Shown here piece after piece: positions 33,083 through 41,453 of a stretch of DNA of 64,000 nt. The stretch is from Nocardioides sp. PD653-B2 (GTDB taxonomy: Bacteria; Actinomycetota; Actinomycetes; Propionibacteriales; Nocardioidaceae), in the NCBI RefSeq assembly GCF_002117935.1, contig NZ_BDJE01000026.1:62001-126000 (forward strand). The letters run 5' to 3'. The translations under genes were made by a program, and so were the position numbers. A model generated the notes under the pieces. It saw only the letters and a program-made list of their open reading frames with translations. It was not told the origin of the DNA and ran no database searches. Each line of letters begins with the position of its first letter. The first letter of the stretch is position 1.

Positions 33083-33453
33083 GCCGCGCCTCCGGCCGGC
33101 TTCGACTCGTCCTCGTACACGAGGTCGCCCATCCGGACCGGGAACAGGGGCGGACGGACCGAGGGGCGACGTTCCTCCGGCTCCGTGGCCCCCTGCAGCG
33201 CCGCGATGACGTCGCCGGTGACCTGCCCGCACAACTTGCCCTGGCACGGCCCCATGAACACCGCGGTCGCCCGTTTGAGCGTCTCGGGATGCCGGTAGCC
33301 CGCCTCCCAGCTGCTCCGCAGGTCGAAGAGGGTCGCGTCGTGGCAGGGACACACGATCGTCCTCCGGTCGAGCGCGTCGCGCCGACGCCCCGAGGACCGG
33401 CGGCCGCGCCACGTTGCCAGGGCCTGTGCGAACACGCCCACCTCCCTTGCCAT
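33079..33453 (-). CDS. Small BFD-like [2Fe-2S] subunit
   Basis: 124 residues. Four cysteines in BFD order: VCPCHDATL and, 30 residues later, GPCQGKLCG, around a helical region (LRSSWEAGYRHPETLKRAT). In opine/hydroxyproline dehydrogenases this module is often fused to the alpha subunit; here it is a separate gene. It starts at ATG 33453 and overlaps the beta subunit start by 4 nt. Likely carries electrons within a heterotrimer. Confidence 0.83.
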   Translation of the reverse strand: MAREVGVFAQALATWRGRRSSGRRRDALDRRTIVCPCHDATLFDLRSSWEAGYRHPETLKRATAVFMGPCQGKLCGQVTGDVIAALQGATEPEERRPSVRPPLFPVRMGDLVYEDESKPAGGAA

Positions 33454-33524
33454 TGGTCCGACACTCCTCAGGTCCCTACCGAGGGGTTCCCGGCCGCCTG
33501 TCCGGACAGGAACCCGCCCCACGA

Positions 33525-34919
33525 TCAGCCGTGGACGTAGTAGAGCCGCTTGTTGACGAACTCCTCGATGCCGAGCGGCCCCAGCTCGCGGCCGAATCCC
33601 GACCGCTTGGTGCCGCCGAAGGGAAGCGCAGCTCCCTCTCCCGCCGCCGTGTTGACGTTGGTCATCCCGACGTCCAGGGCGTCGGCGACGGCCGCCGCCC
33701 GTGCCGGGTCGACGCTGAAGACGGCGCCGCCGAGTCCGTAGTCGGAGTCGTTCGCGATCCGGACCGCGTCCTCGTCGGACTCCGCCCGGTACACCACGGC
33801 CACCGGCCCGAACAGCTCTTCGGCGTAGGCTCGCATGCCCGGTCGCACCCCCGTCAGGACGGCCGGGCGCACGTAGGCGCCCGGTCCTTCGACGAGCGAA
33901 CCTCCGACATGGAGCGTGGCGCCCTGCTCGACGGCGTCCTCGATCTGGGCGACGAGGGCCTCGGCAGCGGGCCGCGACGCCATCGGCGGGAAGGCGTTCG
34001 GGCCCAGCTCGGCCGGGTCACCGGGCTCGAGGCCGGTGGCTTCGGCCGTCAGGGCGGCGACGAAGTCGTCGTAGATGTCGGCCATCACGATGATCCGCTT
34101 GTTGGAGTTGCATGCCTGCCCGTTGTTGTAGATGCGCGTGCCCCAGGCGGCGGACGCCGCCGCGGCGACGTCCTGGGTGTCGAGAACGATGTAGGGGTCG
34201 GACCCGCCGAGCTCGAGCACCACCTTCTTGAGGTTCCGGCCCGCCAGCTCGGCGACGGCGGCGCCGCCGCGCTCGGAACCGGTGAACGAGACCCCGGCCA
34301 CTCGCCGGTCGGCGATCATGCCGGCGACCTGGTCATGGCTGGCGAAGACGTTGACGTAGACGCCGTCCGGCAACCCGGCCTCGCGCAGCAGTCGCTCGAT
34401 GGCCACCGCTGACGTCGGGCAGTTCTCGGCGTGCTTGACGATGACGGCGTTGCCCGCGACGAGGTTGGGCGCCGCGAAGCGCGCGACCTGGTAGAAGGGG
34501 AAGTTCCAGGGCATGACTCCCAGGAGCGCACCCGTCGGGAGCCGTTGCACGCGCGCCTGCGCTCCCCCGTCGGCGGGCAGGACCTGGTCGGCGAGAAGCT
34601 CCGGCCCGTGGTCGGCGTAGTAGGCGAAGATGTCGGCGCAGAACTCCACCTCTCCCGCGGCCGACTCCCGGTCCTTGCCCATCTCCGCGGTGGCGAGGCT
34701 GCCGAGCTCGTCGGCCCGTTCGGCGAACAGCTCTGCCGCCGCCGCGACGATCGCGGCTCGTTCCACCACGGGCCGCTTCGCCCAGTCCTTCTGGGCGGCC
34801 GCGGCACGGGCGAGGACGACCTCGATCTCGGCGTCGGTGGCGGTGGGGAACTCCTCGAGGACCTGACCGGTGACCGGACTGGTCACCCGGTACGAGGGCT
34901 GGGCGGGGGCGGTGTTCAC
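33525..34919 (-). CDS. Aldehyde dehydrogenase (succinate-semialdehyde type)
   Basis: 464 residues. ALDH landmarks: GVMPWNFPFYQVARF, VSFTGSERGG, VLELGGSDPYIVL (general base Glu), the nucleophile Cys in NNGQACNSNKR and EELFGPVAVVY. The closest pattern is that of succinate-semialdehyde dehydrogenases. GTG at 34919 lies just past a promoter with an overlapping dyad. Together with the oxidases downstream and the gabT remnant it points to amine to aldehyde to acid oxidation. Confidence 0.88.
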   Translation of the reverse strand: MNTAPAQPSYRVTSPVTGQVLEEFPTATDAEIEVVLARAAAAQKDWAKRPVVERAAIVAAAAELFAERADELGSLATAEMGKDRESAAGEVEFCADIFAYYADHGPELLADQVLPADGGAQARVQRLPTGALLGVMPWNFPFYQVARFAAPNLVAGNAVIVKHAENCPTSAVAIERLLREAGLPDGVYVNVFASHDQVAGMIADRRVAGVSFTGSERGGAAVAELAGRNLKKVVLELGGSDPYIVLDTQDVAAAASAAWGTRIYNNGQACNSNKRIIVMADIYDDFVAALTAEATGLEPGDPAELGPNAFPPMASRPAAEALVAQIEDAVEQGATLHVGGSLVEGPGAYVRPAVLTGVRPGMRAYAEELFGPVAVVYRAESDEDAVRIANDSDYGLGGAVFSVDPARAAAVADALDVGMTNVNTAAGEGAALPFGGTKRSGFGRELGPLGIEEFVNKRLYYVHG

Positions 34920-34934
34920 GACATCTTCCTCATA

Positions 34935-34972
34935 GTGCGGTATTATTAATGCACGCGGACGCCGACTGTCAA
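34935..34972 (-). promoter_or_regulatory. Promoter with overlapping TetR-type dyad
   Basis: Minus strand TTGACA (34972-34967), 18 nt, TAATAA (34948-34943). The -10 lies inside the inverted repeat GTGC-N12-GCAC (34935-34954). It drives the aldehyde dehydrogenase and amine oxidase genes, and the divergent TetR at 35085 is the likely ligand of the dyad. Confidence 0.65.
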
Positions 34973-35084
34973 TGACTCGGCCGCGCTCGCCGTCCCGAAC
35001 CGCCGCGACGCGGGCACCGTGTGACTGGCGGCCGGCGTCCTAGGGTGAGACGGGCAATCCGCACCAGGCGATCTGAGGAGTGCA

Positions 35085-35729
35085 GTGACCACGGTCAATC
35101 GCGTCGGACGACCCGCCCTCGATGACGACGTCCTGTACCAGCGCAAGCGGCTGATCCTGGACAGGACGCTCGGCCTGGTCGCCCAACGCGGCACGTCGAA
35201 CGTCAGGCTGAAGGACGTCGCGGCGAGCGCGAACGTGTCGGTCGGGACACTGCAGCACTACTTCGACTCACGCGACCAGCTCATCCGCGAGGCCTTCACC
35301 CAACACGCCTACGGCGTCATCGACGGCGTGCTCGGCACCCAATCCCCCACAGCCACGCCCTGGGAAGCCCTGCGCACCATGTTCGCGAACGTGTACGCCG
35401 GGTCCGACCTGGCGCAGCGATGCGCCCTGTGGATCGAGTTCGTGGCCGCCTCTCGTCACGACGACCGGCTCCGCGAGCTCATGGCAGAGTTCTGGAACGC
35501 GTGGAGCGCGCCGATCCGGCACGCGGTCAGGCGCGGCGTCGACGACGGATCCTTCGCCCCCGTCACCGACGTCGACTCCGTGGTCGCCACCATCCTGGCG
35601 GTCATCGACGGAGGCGAGACTGCCGTCGCGCTGAAGGTCCGGGCCATGGACCGCGACGTGCTGACGGCCGAGCTGCAGGCAGCTGCCGCGGCACTCCTGG
35701 GCGTATCCGGGCCCGCCACCCTGCGCTGA
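35085..35729 (+). CDS. TetR-family regulator
   Basis: 214 residues. HTH in the first 65 residues: RLILDRTLGLVAQRGTSNVRLKDVAASANVSVGTLQHYFDSRDQL, of the BetI/PcaR-like type. The C-terminal ligand domain contains WIEFVAASRHDDRLRELMAEFW. GTG at 35085 follows GAGGAG. It is divergent from the aldehyde dehydrogenase-oxidase operon, with a dyad in the shared promoter region, so it is probably its repressor. Confidence 0.9.
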   Translation: MTTVNRVGRPALDDDVLYQRKRLILDRTLGLVAQRGTSNVRLKDVAASANVSVGTLQHYFDSRDQLIREAFTQHAYGVIDGVLGTQSPTATPWEALRTMFANVYAGSDLAQRCALWIEFVAASRHDDRLRELMAEFWNAWSAPIRHAVRRGVDDGSFAPVTDVDSVVATILAVIDGGETAVALKVRAMDRDVLTAELQAAAAALLGVSGPATLR

Positions 35730-35821
35730 GGCCGACCCCTCGACCCCCGAGCTGCCGGACTCGCCGGCCGAGCTCGGTCGAACGCGACAGCCGGTCGCGC
35801 ACTGAGGTAAGGTGCTCCTAT

Positions 35822-35836
35822 TAGTACAAACGTACA
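35822..35836 (+). promoter_or_regulatory. Candidate TetR operator ahead of the SMR gene
   Basis: TAGTACAAACGTACA contains GTAC half-sites 8 bp apart in an AT-rich patch directly upstream of the SMR start. It may overlap the promoter (TATTAGT just upstream) and be read by the TetR encoded downstream. Confidence 0.4.
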
Positions 35837-35850
35837 CAAGGGGTTTGGCG

Positions 35851-36171
35851 ATGGCGTATGTGTGGCTCGTGGTCGCGATCGGCTTCGAGGTCCTGGGCAC
35901 CAGCCTCCTCAAGCCGAGCGAGGGGCTGACCAAGCTGTGGCCCTCGATGGGAGCGATGGCGTCGTACCTCCTCGCCTGCGCCATGCTGGCCCAGGCCATG
36001 CGCGAGATCCCCACCGGCGTCGCCTACGCGATGTGGTCGGGTCTCGGGACCGCCGCCATCGTGGCCATCGGACTGGCGTTCCTGGGCGATCGCCTCACCC
36101 CGGCGACCGTCTCGGGCATCGCGCTGATCGTCGGCGGCGTGATCGTCCTCAACCTGGCCGGCGCCCATTAG
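35851..36171 (+). CDS. Small multidrug resistance (SMR/EmrE-like) efflux protein
   Basis: 106 residues with four membrane helices. Family residues visible: the essential membrane Glu in VAIGFEVLGTSLLKPSEG (EmrE Glu14 equivalent), SYLLACAMLAQAMREIPTGVAYAMWSGLG split over helices 2-3, and the GDRLTPATVSGIALIVGGV helix. It exports cationic compounds against protons. ATG at 35851 chosen over an upstream frame because the first helix begins immediately. Its stop overlaps the possible start of the TetR gene. Confidence 0.92.
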   Translation: MAYVWLVVAIGFEVLGTSLLKPSEGLTKLWPSMGAMASYLLACAMLAQAMREIPTGVAYAMWSGLGTAAIVAIGLAFLGDRLTPATVSGIALIVGGVIVLNLAGAH

Positions 36172-36226
36172 CGGCGGCACGGGCCGTCGGGCCCGGGATC
36201 CGGAACGGCGCCGACGCGACCTCGTC

Positions 36227-36721
36227 GTGGCAGCCACGGAGATGATCGCCGAGATGGGCCTCGAACGGGTGACCCACCGCGCGATCGCGGCCCGCGCGGG
36301 TGTCCCGCTCGGGGCCACCACCTACTACTTCCCCACCCTGCACGACCTGCTGGAGGCTGCGCTGGAGCACGCCGCGGCCACGTCGCGAGCCCAGCTGTCC
36401 ACCTGGGCGGCGGCCCTGGCCACGAACGTGCAGGTCTCGACCGTCCTGCCCGACCTCGTGCAGGAGTACCTGGCCGACCGGAACCGAGCCCTCGTGGACT
36501 ACGAGCTCTACCTCGCCGCTGCCCGCGACCTCCGCCTCCGACCCCTGGCACTGGCGTGGCTCGAGGACGCCACCGCGGCACTGGAGCCGTCGGTGGGCGT
36601 CGAGACCGCCCGAGCCCTGGTGACCCTCATCGACGGGGCCATGCTCCAGACCCTGGTCACAGGACAGGACCTGGATCTCGACGCCCTGCGCCTCCAGGTC
36701 GCCCGCCTCACCGGATCCTGA
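36227..36721 (+). CDS. TetR-family regulator with unusual start
   Basis: At least 164 residues from the GTG at 36227. The HTH (MGLERVTHRAIAARAGVPLGATTYYF) and a C-terminal ligand domain are clear. Helix 1 of the fold begins earlier: the in-frame codons before the GTG read RRARDPERRRRDLV, exactly what a TetR N-terminus looks like, back to an ATT at 36167 that overlaps the SMR stop (ATTAG). No ATG, GTG or TTG lies in that stretch. Either an ATT start is used with translational coupling, or the protein has a shortened helix 1. It likely regulates the SMR gene. Confidence 0.85.
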   Translation: MAATEMIAEMGLERVTHRAIAARAGVPLGATTYYFPTLHDLLEAALEHAAATSRAQLSTWAAALATNVQVSTVLPDLVQEYLADRNRALVDYELYLAAARDLRLRPLALAWLEDATAALEPSVGVETARALVTLIDGAMLQTLVTGQDLDLDALRLQVARLTGS

Positions 36722-36801
36722 GTCCCACCCGGCCACAGCTCGCCCACACCGCCGTTGGGCGGGACCGCTGCTGCGGCCCCGCCCCCTGGTCGCTCGCCGG
36801 C

Positions 36802-38247
36802 TCAGCCCGAGGACGCGGACGAGCGCACCCGGTCACGGGCGGCGCGCGAGTACCCGCCCTTGCCCCGGGCGATGACGAGCTGGCTCACCAGCCAGTACAC
36901 GGCTCCCGCTGTGAGCACCGACGGCACGGTGGCGGTGGTGTAGGAGTAGAAGGCGTGCGACTCGTAGGTGAGGGGGTTGAGCAGTGCCAGGTACGCCAGC
37001 ACACCCGCCGCGATCGCCACGAAGCCGGCGGGGTTGAACCCGGCCCAGAAGTTGTACTTGTTGTCGGGGCTGGCGCCGTACAGGTCCGCGAGGTCGAGCT
37101 GCTGACGACGCAGGATGAAGTAGTCGACGATCTGCACGCCGCAGATGGGACCGAAGATCAGCGCGCACATCGCCAGGAAGGACGGGAAGTTCTCGAAGAA
37201 CTCGTCGGCGAGGAACACCATCACGAACACCACGGGCAACAGGGAGATGATCGTGGTGGTGTTCCACGAGGTCCGCTTGGCGATCGCCGGCACGTTGCGC
37301 AGGCTCACCGTCATGGCGTAGACACCCACCACCGTGGAGCCGATGTTGGCCAGGATGATGAACGACAGACCGATGACGCCGAACAGCAGACCCCCCACCT
37401 GGGTCAGGAACACGGTGGGGTCACCGCCGGAGGCGGGCACGACCAGGCCCGCGTAGAGACCGATCAGCGAGACCATCGCGACGGGGACGCCGAGGCCGGC
37501 GATGCTCGGCCACAGGGCGCGGCGCGCACTGGGAACCAGACGCACCATGCCGCCCACGTAGGGCCACCAGCCCACCGCCGACGCGATCAACAGCTCGACG
37601 CCGGTGGTGACGTTGAAGGCCTTGTTCGGCGAGGGAGCACTGGGCTTCGCGTCGAGGAGGCCCGAGACTCCGACCTTGTTCACGAGCAGGCCCATGACCA
37701 CGCAGGAGAGCACCAGGACCCCGGCGGCGATCCACTTCTGGGAGTCACGCACCGCATCGGGGCCCTTGCGCGCGATCGACCAGACCGCCAGGGCTCCGAG
37801 CAGCATCGCCAGGGTGGCAACCCAGGCACCGCTGTCCTCGCGCACCACCCCTGCTGCCACCAAGATGGCATCGGCGGCGCGGCCGAGCACGATGAGCAGC
37901 AACGCGTTCCAGCCGGCGAGGCTGACGAACAGCAGCACGGCCGAGAATCCCCAGCCCCGGCTGCCGAGGAACGCCTTGGACGCGGAGGTCGAGTCCAGCC
38001 CGTACTTCGTGGAGGCCGGCACCAGGGCCAAGATGATGAAGAGCATGCCGATCAGCACGCCTGCCATCATCGTGAGGGAGCCTGCCACCGCGCCGAGGTA
38101 GTAGCTGACGGTGCCGCCGATGATGAAGCACCAGGTGGCCACCGACGTGGAGGCGGAGGACGCCAGCAGGTCCAGTCCGGTCCAGCTCCGCTCCGACAGC
38201 AGCAGGGGGACGCCATCGCTCCCGCCGGACGTCTTCGGGGCGCTCAT
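36802..38247 (-). CDS. NCS1-family permease (nucleobase/cation symporter-like)
   Basis: 481 residues and 12 predicted membrane helices. NCS1 features: N-terminal SERSWTGLDLLASSASTSVATW, a long helix 1 region FIIGGTVSYYLGAVAG, and FGPICGVQIVDYFILRRQQLDLADLY near helix 10, a typical family motif (DYFxLRR). Known substrates are purines, pyrimidines, hydantoins and allantoin. Here the neighbours are a Rieske oxygenase and a DgcA-like flavoprotein, so the substrate may differ. ATG at 38247 overlaps the small upstream protein stop as ATGA. Confidence 0.9.
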   Translation of the reverse strand: MSAPKTSGGSDGVPLLLSERSWTGLDLLASSASTSVATWCFIIGGTVSYYLGAVAGSLTMMAGVLIGMLFIILALVPASTKYGLDSTSASKAFLGSRGWGFSAVLLFVSLAGWNALLLIVLGRAADAILVAAGVVREDSGAWVATLAMLLGALAVWSIARKGPDAVRDSQKWIAAGVLVLSCVVMGLLVNKVGVSGLLDAKPSAPSPNKAFNVTTGVELLIASAVGWWPYVGGMVRLVPSARRALWPSIAGLGVPVAMVSLIGLYAGLVVPASGGDPTVFLTQVGGLLFGVIGLSFIILANIGSTVVGVYAMTVSLRNVPAIAKRTSWNTTTIISLLPVVFVMVFLADEFFENFPSFLAMCALIFGPICGVQIVDYFILRRQQLDLADLYGASPDNKYNFWAGFNPAGFVAIAAGVLAYLALLNPLTYESHAFYSYTTATVPSVLTAGAVYWLVSQLVIARGKGGYSRAARDRVRSSASSG

Positions 38248-38471
38248 GCCAGCCACGCGAGGGCGATGAACAGCACCGGAGCCACCAGGCACGCGGCCAG
38301 CAACACCAGGTAGTCGTTGCGGACGAACGACTCGCCCTCGTTCTCCGGCGAGGTGGCCGCTCGGAAGCGCTCAGCCACGTCGGCGGGCAGCCCAGCAGGC
38401 TCCCGGTGCCGAGACCGAGCGGGGGTGACGGGGGGAGACCCCAGGGGTTGATCTGAAGCGGACGCGCTCAT
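38244..38471 (-). CDS. Small single-span membrane protein paired with the NCS1 permease
   Basis: 75 residues: about 45 polar, Pro/Arg-rich residues (RHREPAGLPADVAERFRAAT), then FVRNDYLVLLAACLVAPVLFI as one membrane helix ending at the C-terminus. ATGA overlap with the permease gene shows coupled translation. No family is recognised. A subunit or stabiliser of the permease is inferred, similar in arrangement to small partners of other sodium symporters. Confidence 0.7.
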   Translation of the reverse strand: MSASASDQPLGSPPVTPARSRHREPAGLPADVAERFRAATSPENEGESFVRNDYLVLLAACLVAPVLFIALAWLA

Positions 38472-38565
38472 GGATCCTCCAGCGTGATTGTGAACCGATC
38501 GGGCCCCCGGTCGGCGACGGGGAAGCCGAGACCCCCGCCGAGCTGGAGGACTATGGCGGCGCTCA

Positions 38566-38594
38566 CATTCCAATATTTCTGTAATAATTGTCAA
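38566..38594 (-). promoter_or_regulatory. Possible promoter of the permease operon
   Basis: An AT-rich island contains TTGACA on the minus strand (38594-38589), followed by ATTATTACAGAAATATT and GGAATG. The -35 is perfect but the -10 is poor, so activation by a regulator such as the nearby Lrp protein would be needed. Upstream of this island nothing else is seen up to the lrp stop. Confidence 0.35.
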
Positions 38595-38666
38595 GCGCTT
38601 CGCGTGATTGCGTTCACATCTCGCCCCGGAACGGGTGGTGGCCGCGAGCGCTGTCCGCCTGCGCGG

Positions 38667-39176
38667 TCACTCCAGGCTCGCGTAGACGTACTGCGCCTTG
38701 TGCACCTTGAGCTCCATCAGCGTTTCGACCCCCTCAACGCCGGCCAAGGCCCCGATCCGCTCGCTGATGAGCCGGAACAGGCTCTCCTGGTCCTCGCACA
38801 CGATCTGGACGAACAGGTCGGCGCGGCCCACGGTGCTCGAGACGTACATGGCCTCGGGCCAGCTCGCGATCGTCTCCACCACCGCCATGGTCGCGGAAGG
38901 CCGCACCCGCACGAAGAGGCTGCTGAGCACGCCGTACCCGAGCGCGGCGGGGTCGACGAAGCCGAGGATCTGCAGGACGCCGTTCTCGCGCAGCCGGTTC
39001 ACCCGGAAACGGACCGTGGCCTCGGAGGCGCCGATCGTGCGGGCGATGTCGCGGAACGAGCGACGGCCGTCGAGCTGCAGCTCGTGCAGCACCGCCCGGT
39101 CGAGGTCGTCGAGCTGGTGGGGGGAACGGTGCGCCGACCAGCCGACACCGGAACCCGCCTCGGGGGTCTCTGACAC
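38667..39176 (-). CDS. Lrp/AsnC-family regulator
   Basis: 169 residues. HTH: LDDLDRAVLHELQLDGRRSFRDIARTIGASEATVRFRVNRLRENGV across residues ~25-70. RAM effector domain: VVETIASWPEAMYVSSTVGRADLFVQIVCED and GVETLMELKVHKAQY. GTG at 39176 chosen because the longer frame has no family homology upstream. Divergent from the Rieske oxygenase, so it is the likely regulator of the oxygenase operon and perhaps of the permease. Lrp proteins respond to amino acids or their derivatives, which suits betaine catabolism. Confidence 0.88.
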   Translation of the reverse strand: MSETPEAGSGVGWSAHRSPHQLDDLDRAVLHELQLDGRRSFRDIARTIGASEATVRFRVNRLRENGVLQILGFVDPAALGYGVLSSLFVRVRPSATMAVVETIASWPEAMYVSSTVGRADLFVQIVCEDQESLFRLISERIGALAGVEGVETLMELKVHKAQYVYASLE

Positions 39177-39347
39177 CCTCGCAGCATAGCCGTGCGCCCG
39201 GGGGTTGTCCGCCGGGGGGAAACTCAGGCTTACGGAACCCGGATGTCTTCGCGAAGTGTGCTGCGTGTTTCGGAAGTAGTCGGCACGTTTCTTGCGCAAA
39301 GAGCAATCTACGGCCTACCGTGCTCCGAGTCACACGAAGGAGCGACC

Positions 39348-40454
39348 ATGACCACCCACGCAGAACCGCGGCCTCGTACAGGCGCGCTCGTCGAGACGCT
39401 GCCCGCGTCGTACTACACCGACCCCACGATCCTGGAGATCGAGCAGAAGGAGATCTTCGCCAAGACCTGGCAGTACGTCGGCACCGTCGACGCGCTGGCC
39501 AAGCCGGGCGACTACATCACGACCACTCTCGTCGACACCCCGATCATCGTCTCCCGCTCGCGCGACGGGGTCCACGCGATGGTCAACGTGTGCCGGCACC
39601 GGTTCTCCGAGGTCGCCAGCGGGTGCGGCAACACCCGCGCCTTCAAGTGCCCGTACCACGCGTGGACCTACGGCCTCGACGGGACGCTCGTCGGCGCGCC
39701 GCGCTCGGAGCAGATCGACGACTTCGACAAGTCCCAGCTCCCCCTGACCAAGCTGCCGGTGGCGGTGTGGGGGCCCCTCGTCTTCGTCAGCCTCGACCCG
39801 CAGGTGGGGGCGTTCCAGGACTGGATCGGGCCCGTCGAGGCGTCGCTGCGCGAAGCGAACGTGGACTTCGAGAGGCTCACGATGCGCAAGCGCACCACCT
39901 TCGACATCGCCGGCAACTGGAAGATCGTGGCCGAGAACTACCTCGAGTGCTACCACTGCCTGGTCGCGCACCCGAACTACTCCCGGACGTTCGACACCAG
40001 CGCCCTCGGCTACACGTTCGCCACCGACGCGCACACGTTCATCTCGAACACCGCGCCCCAGGACCGTGTCCTCCACGACGCCGCGGCGGCGCCGTACAAG
40101 GCCGACGGTCCGATCGGCGTGAACCAGAACGACTACGTCTGGCCGAACTTCGCGCCGATGACGTGGCCGGGCCAGAACAACCTGCTGATCTACTCCTTCC
40201 GGCCGACGGCCGTCGACCACACGATCGGGTACTTCGACTACTTCTTCGACCCCGACAGCGACCCCGAGGTGGAGCGCGACTTCATGGCGTTCCTCGACGA
40301 GGTCGGCGCCGAGGACGTGCCGCTGATCGAGTCCGTGCAGCGGGGCATGACCAGCGGCCTGATCGACACCGGACGCCTCGTCCCGGACGAGAACCAGATC
40401 GAGCACTTCCAGAAGCTGACCAGGGACGCCATCCACGGTGGCTCGGCCCGTTGA
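39348..40454 (+). CDS. Rieske non-heme iron oxygenase alpha subunit (betaine/N-demethylase type)
   Basis: 368 residues. Rieske cluster ligands Cys82/His84 (VCRHRF) and Cys101/His104 (CPYHAW). Mononuclear iron site NWKIVAENYLECYHCLVAHP with His203 and His208 and the bridging region Asn197. The ENYLECYHC(L)VAHP form is characteristic of oxygenases that demethylate quaternary amines, such as glycine betaine (GbcA), stachydrine and carnitine enzymes. The ATG at 39348 has GAAGGAG upstream. Its electron donor follows 46 bp downstream. The substrate is inferred, not proven. Confidence 0.87.
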   Translation: MTTHAEPRPRTGALVETLPASYYTDPTILEIEQKEIFAKTWQYVGTVDALAKPGDYITTTLVDTPIIVSRSRDGVHAMVNVCRHRFSEVASGCGNTRAFKCPYHAWTYGLDGTLVGAPRSEQIDDFDKSQLPLTKLPVAVWGPLVFVSLDPQVGAFQDWIGPVEASLREANVDFERLTMRKRTTFDIAGNWKIVAENYLECYHCLVAHPNYSRTFDTSALGYTFATDAHTFISNTAPQDRVLHDAAAAPYKADGPIGVNQNDYVWPNFAPMTWPGQNNLLIYSFRPTAVDHTIGYFDYFFDPDSDPEVERDFMAFLDEVGAEDVPLIESVQRGMTSGLIDTGRLVPDENQIEHFQKLTRDAIHGGSAR

Positions 40455-40499
40455 GCCGACCGGCTCACCGACAGCACCCTGCCTAGAAGGAAGACACGC

Positions 40500-41453
40500 G
40501 TGATCTCGCACGACGAACATCGCCTGGACGTCAAGGTCGTGGGAATCGAGGAGGTCGCCGTCGGCGTCCGTGCCGTCCACCTGGCCCAGGTGGACGGCAC
40601 GGACCTCCCGCCGTGGACGCCGGGGGCCCACATCGACGTGCAGCTGGGGCCGTTGACCCGCCAGTACTCGCTGTGCGGCCGGACCGACGACCTGGCCACG
40701 TGGCGGATCGGGGTCCTTCTCGAGCCGGAGAGCCGGGGCGGCTCGCAGTTCGTGCACAGCCTCGAGCGTGGCGACAAGCTGGCCGTGGTGGGACCACGCA
40801 ACAACTTCATCCTCCAGCCGGCAGCGGAGTACCTCTTCGTGGCCGGCGGGATCGGGATCACCCCGTTGCTCCCGATGATCGCAGCCGTCGAGGCCCGAGG
40901 GCTCCCCTGGCGGCTGCTCTACGGCGGCCGGCAGCGCGCGAGCATGGCGTTCCTGCCGGAGCTCGAGGCGTACGGCGACCGCGTGCTGATCTCGCCCCAG
41001 GACGAGGGCGGGCACCCGGACATCGTGGGGGTGCTCGACCGGTGCGGCCCCGGGGTGCACGTGTACTGCTGTGGGCCCGAGCCGCTGCTCGCCGCGGTCG
41101 AGGAGCGGACGCAGGCGCTCCCGGCCGGGTCCACGCACGTCGAACGGTTCCGGCCGCGGGCGGCCGACCCCGACGCCGCGGCGGACGCCGCTTTCGAGGT
41201 GGTGCTCGAGCGCTCCGGGCTGACCGTGCAGGTGCCGGCGGACGAGCCCATCGTCGACGCGCTGCTGCGCGTCGGTGTCGCGGTCGACACCTCCTGCCGG
41301 GAGGGAATCTGCGGCAGCTGCGAGACCCGGGTGCTCGGCGGCGTTCCCCTGCACCGCGACAGCCTCCTCAGCGACGAGGAGCAGGCGACCAACGACACCA
41401 TGATGGTCTGCGTGGGCCGCTCGCGGACCCCGCGACTGGTGCTGGACCTGTGA
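40500..41453 (+). CDS. Rieske oxygenase reductase (FMN, NAD, plant-type [2Fe-2S])
   Basis: 317 residues in the phthalate dioxygenase reductase order: flavin domain with RQYSLCGR, NAD domain with VAGGIGITPLLPM and YCCGPEPLLAAVE, and a C-terminal ferredoxin with CREGICGSCETRVLGG and a last Cys in MMVCVGRS. It passes electrons from NADH to the oxygenase. GTG at 40500 has AGAAGGAAG upstream. Its stop overlaps the nhaA start as GTGA. Confidence 0.92.
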   Translation: MISHDEHRLDVKVVGIEEVAVGVRAVHLAQVDGTDLPPWTPGAHIDVQLGPLTRQYSLCGRTDDLATWRIGVLLEPESRGGSQFVHSLERGDKLAVVGPRNNFILQPAAEYLFVAGGIGITPLLPMIAAVEARGLPWRLLYGGRQRASMAFLPELEAYGDRVLISPQDEGGHPDIVGVLDRCGPGVHVYCCGPEPLLAAVEERTQALPAGSTHVERFRPRAADPDAAADAAFEVVLERSGLTVQVPADEPIVDALLRVGVAVDTSCREGICGSCETRVLGGVPLHRDSLLSDEEQATNDTMMVCVGRSRTPRLVLDL

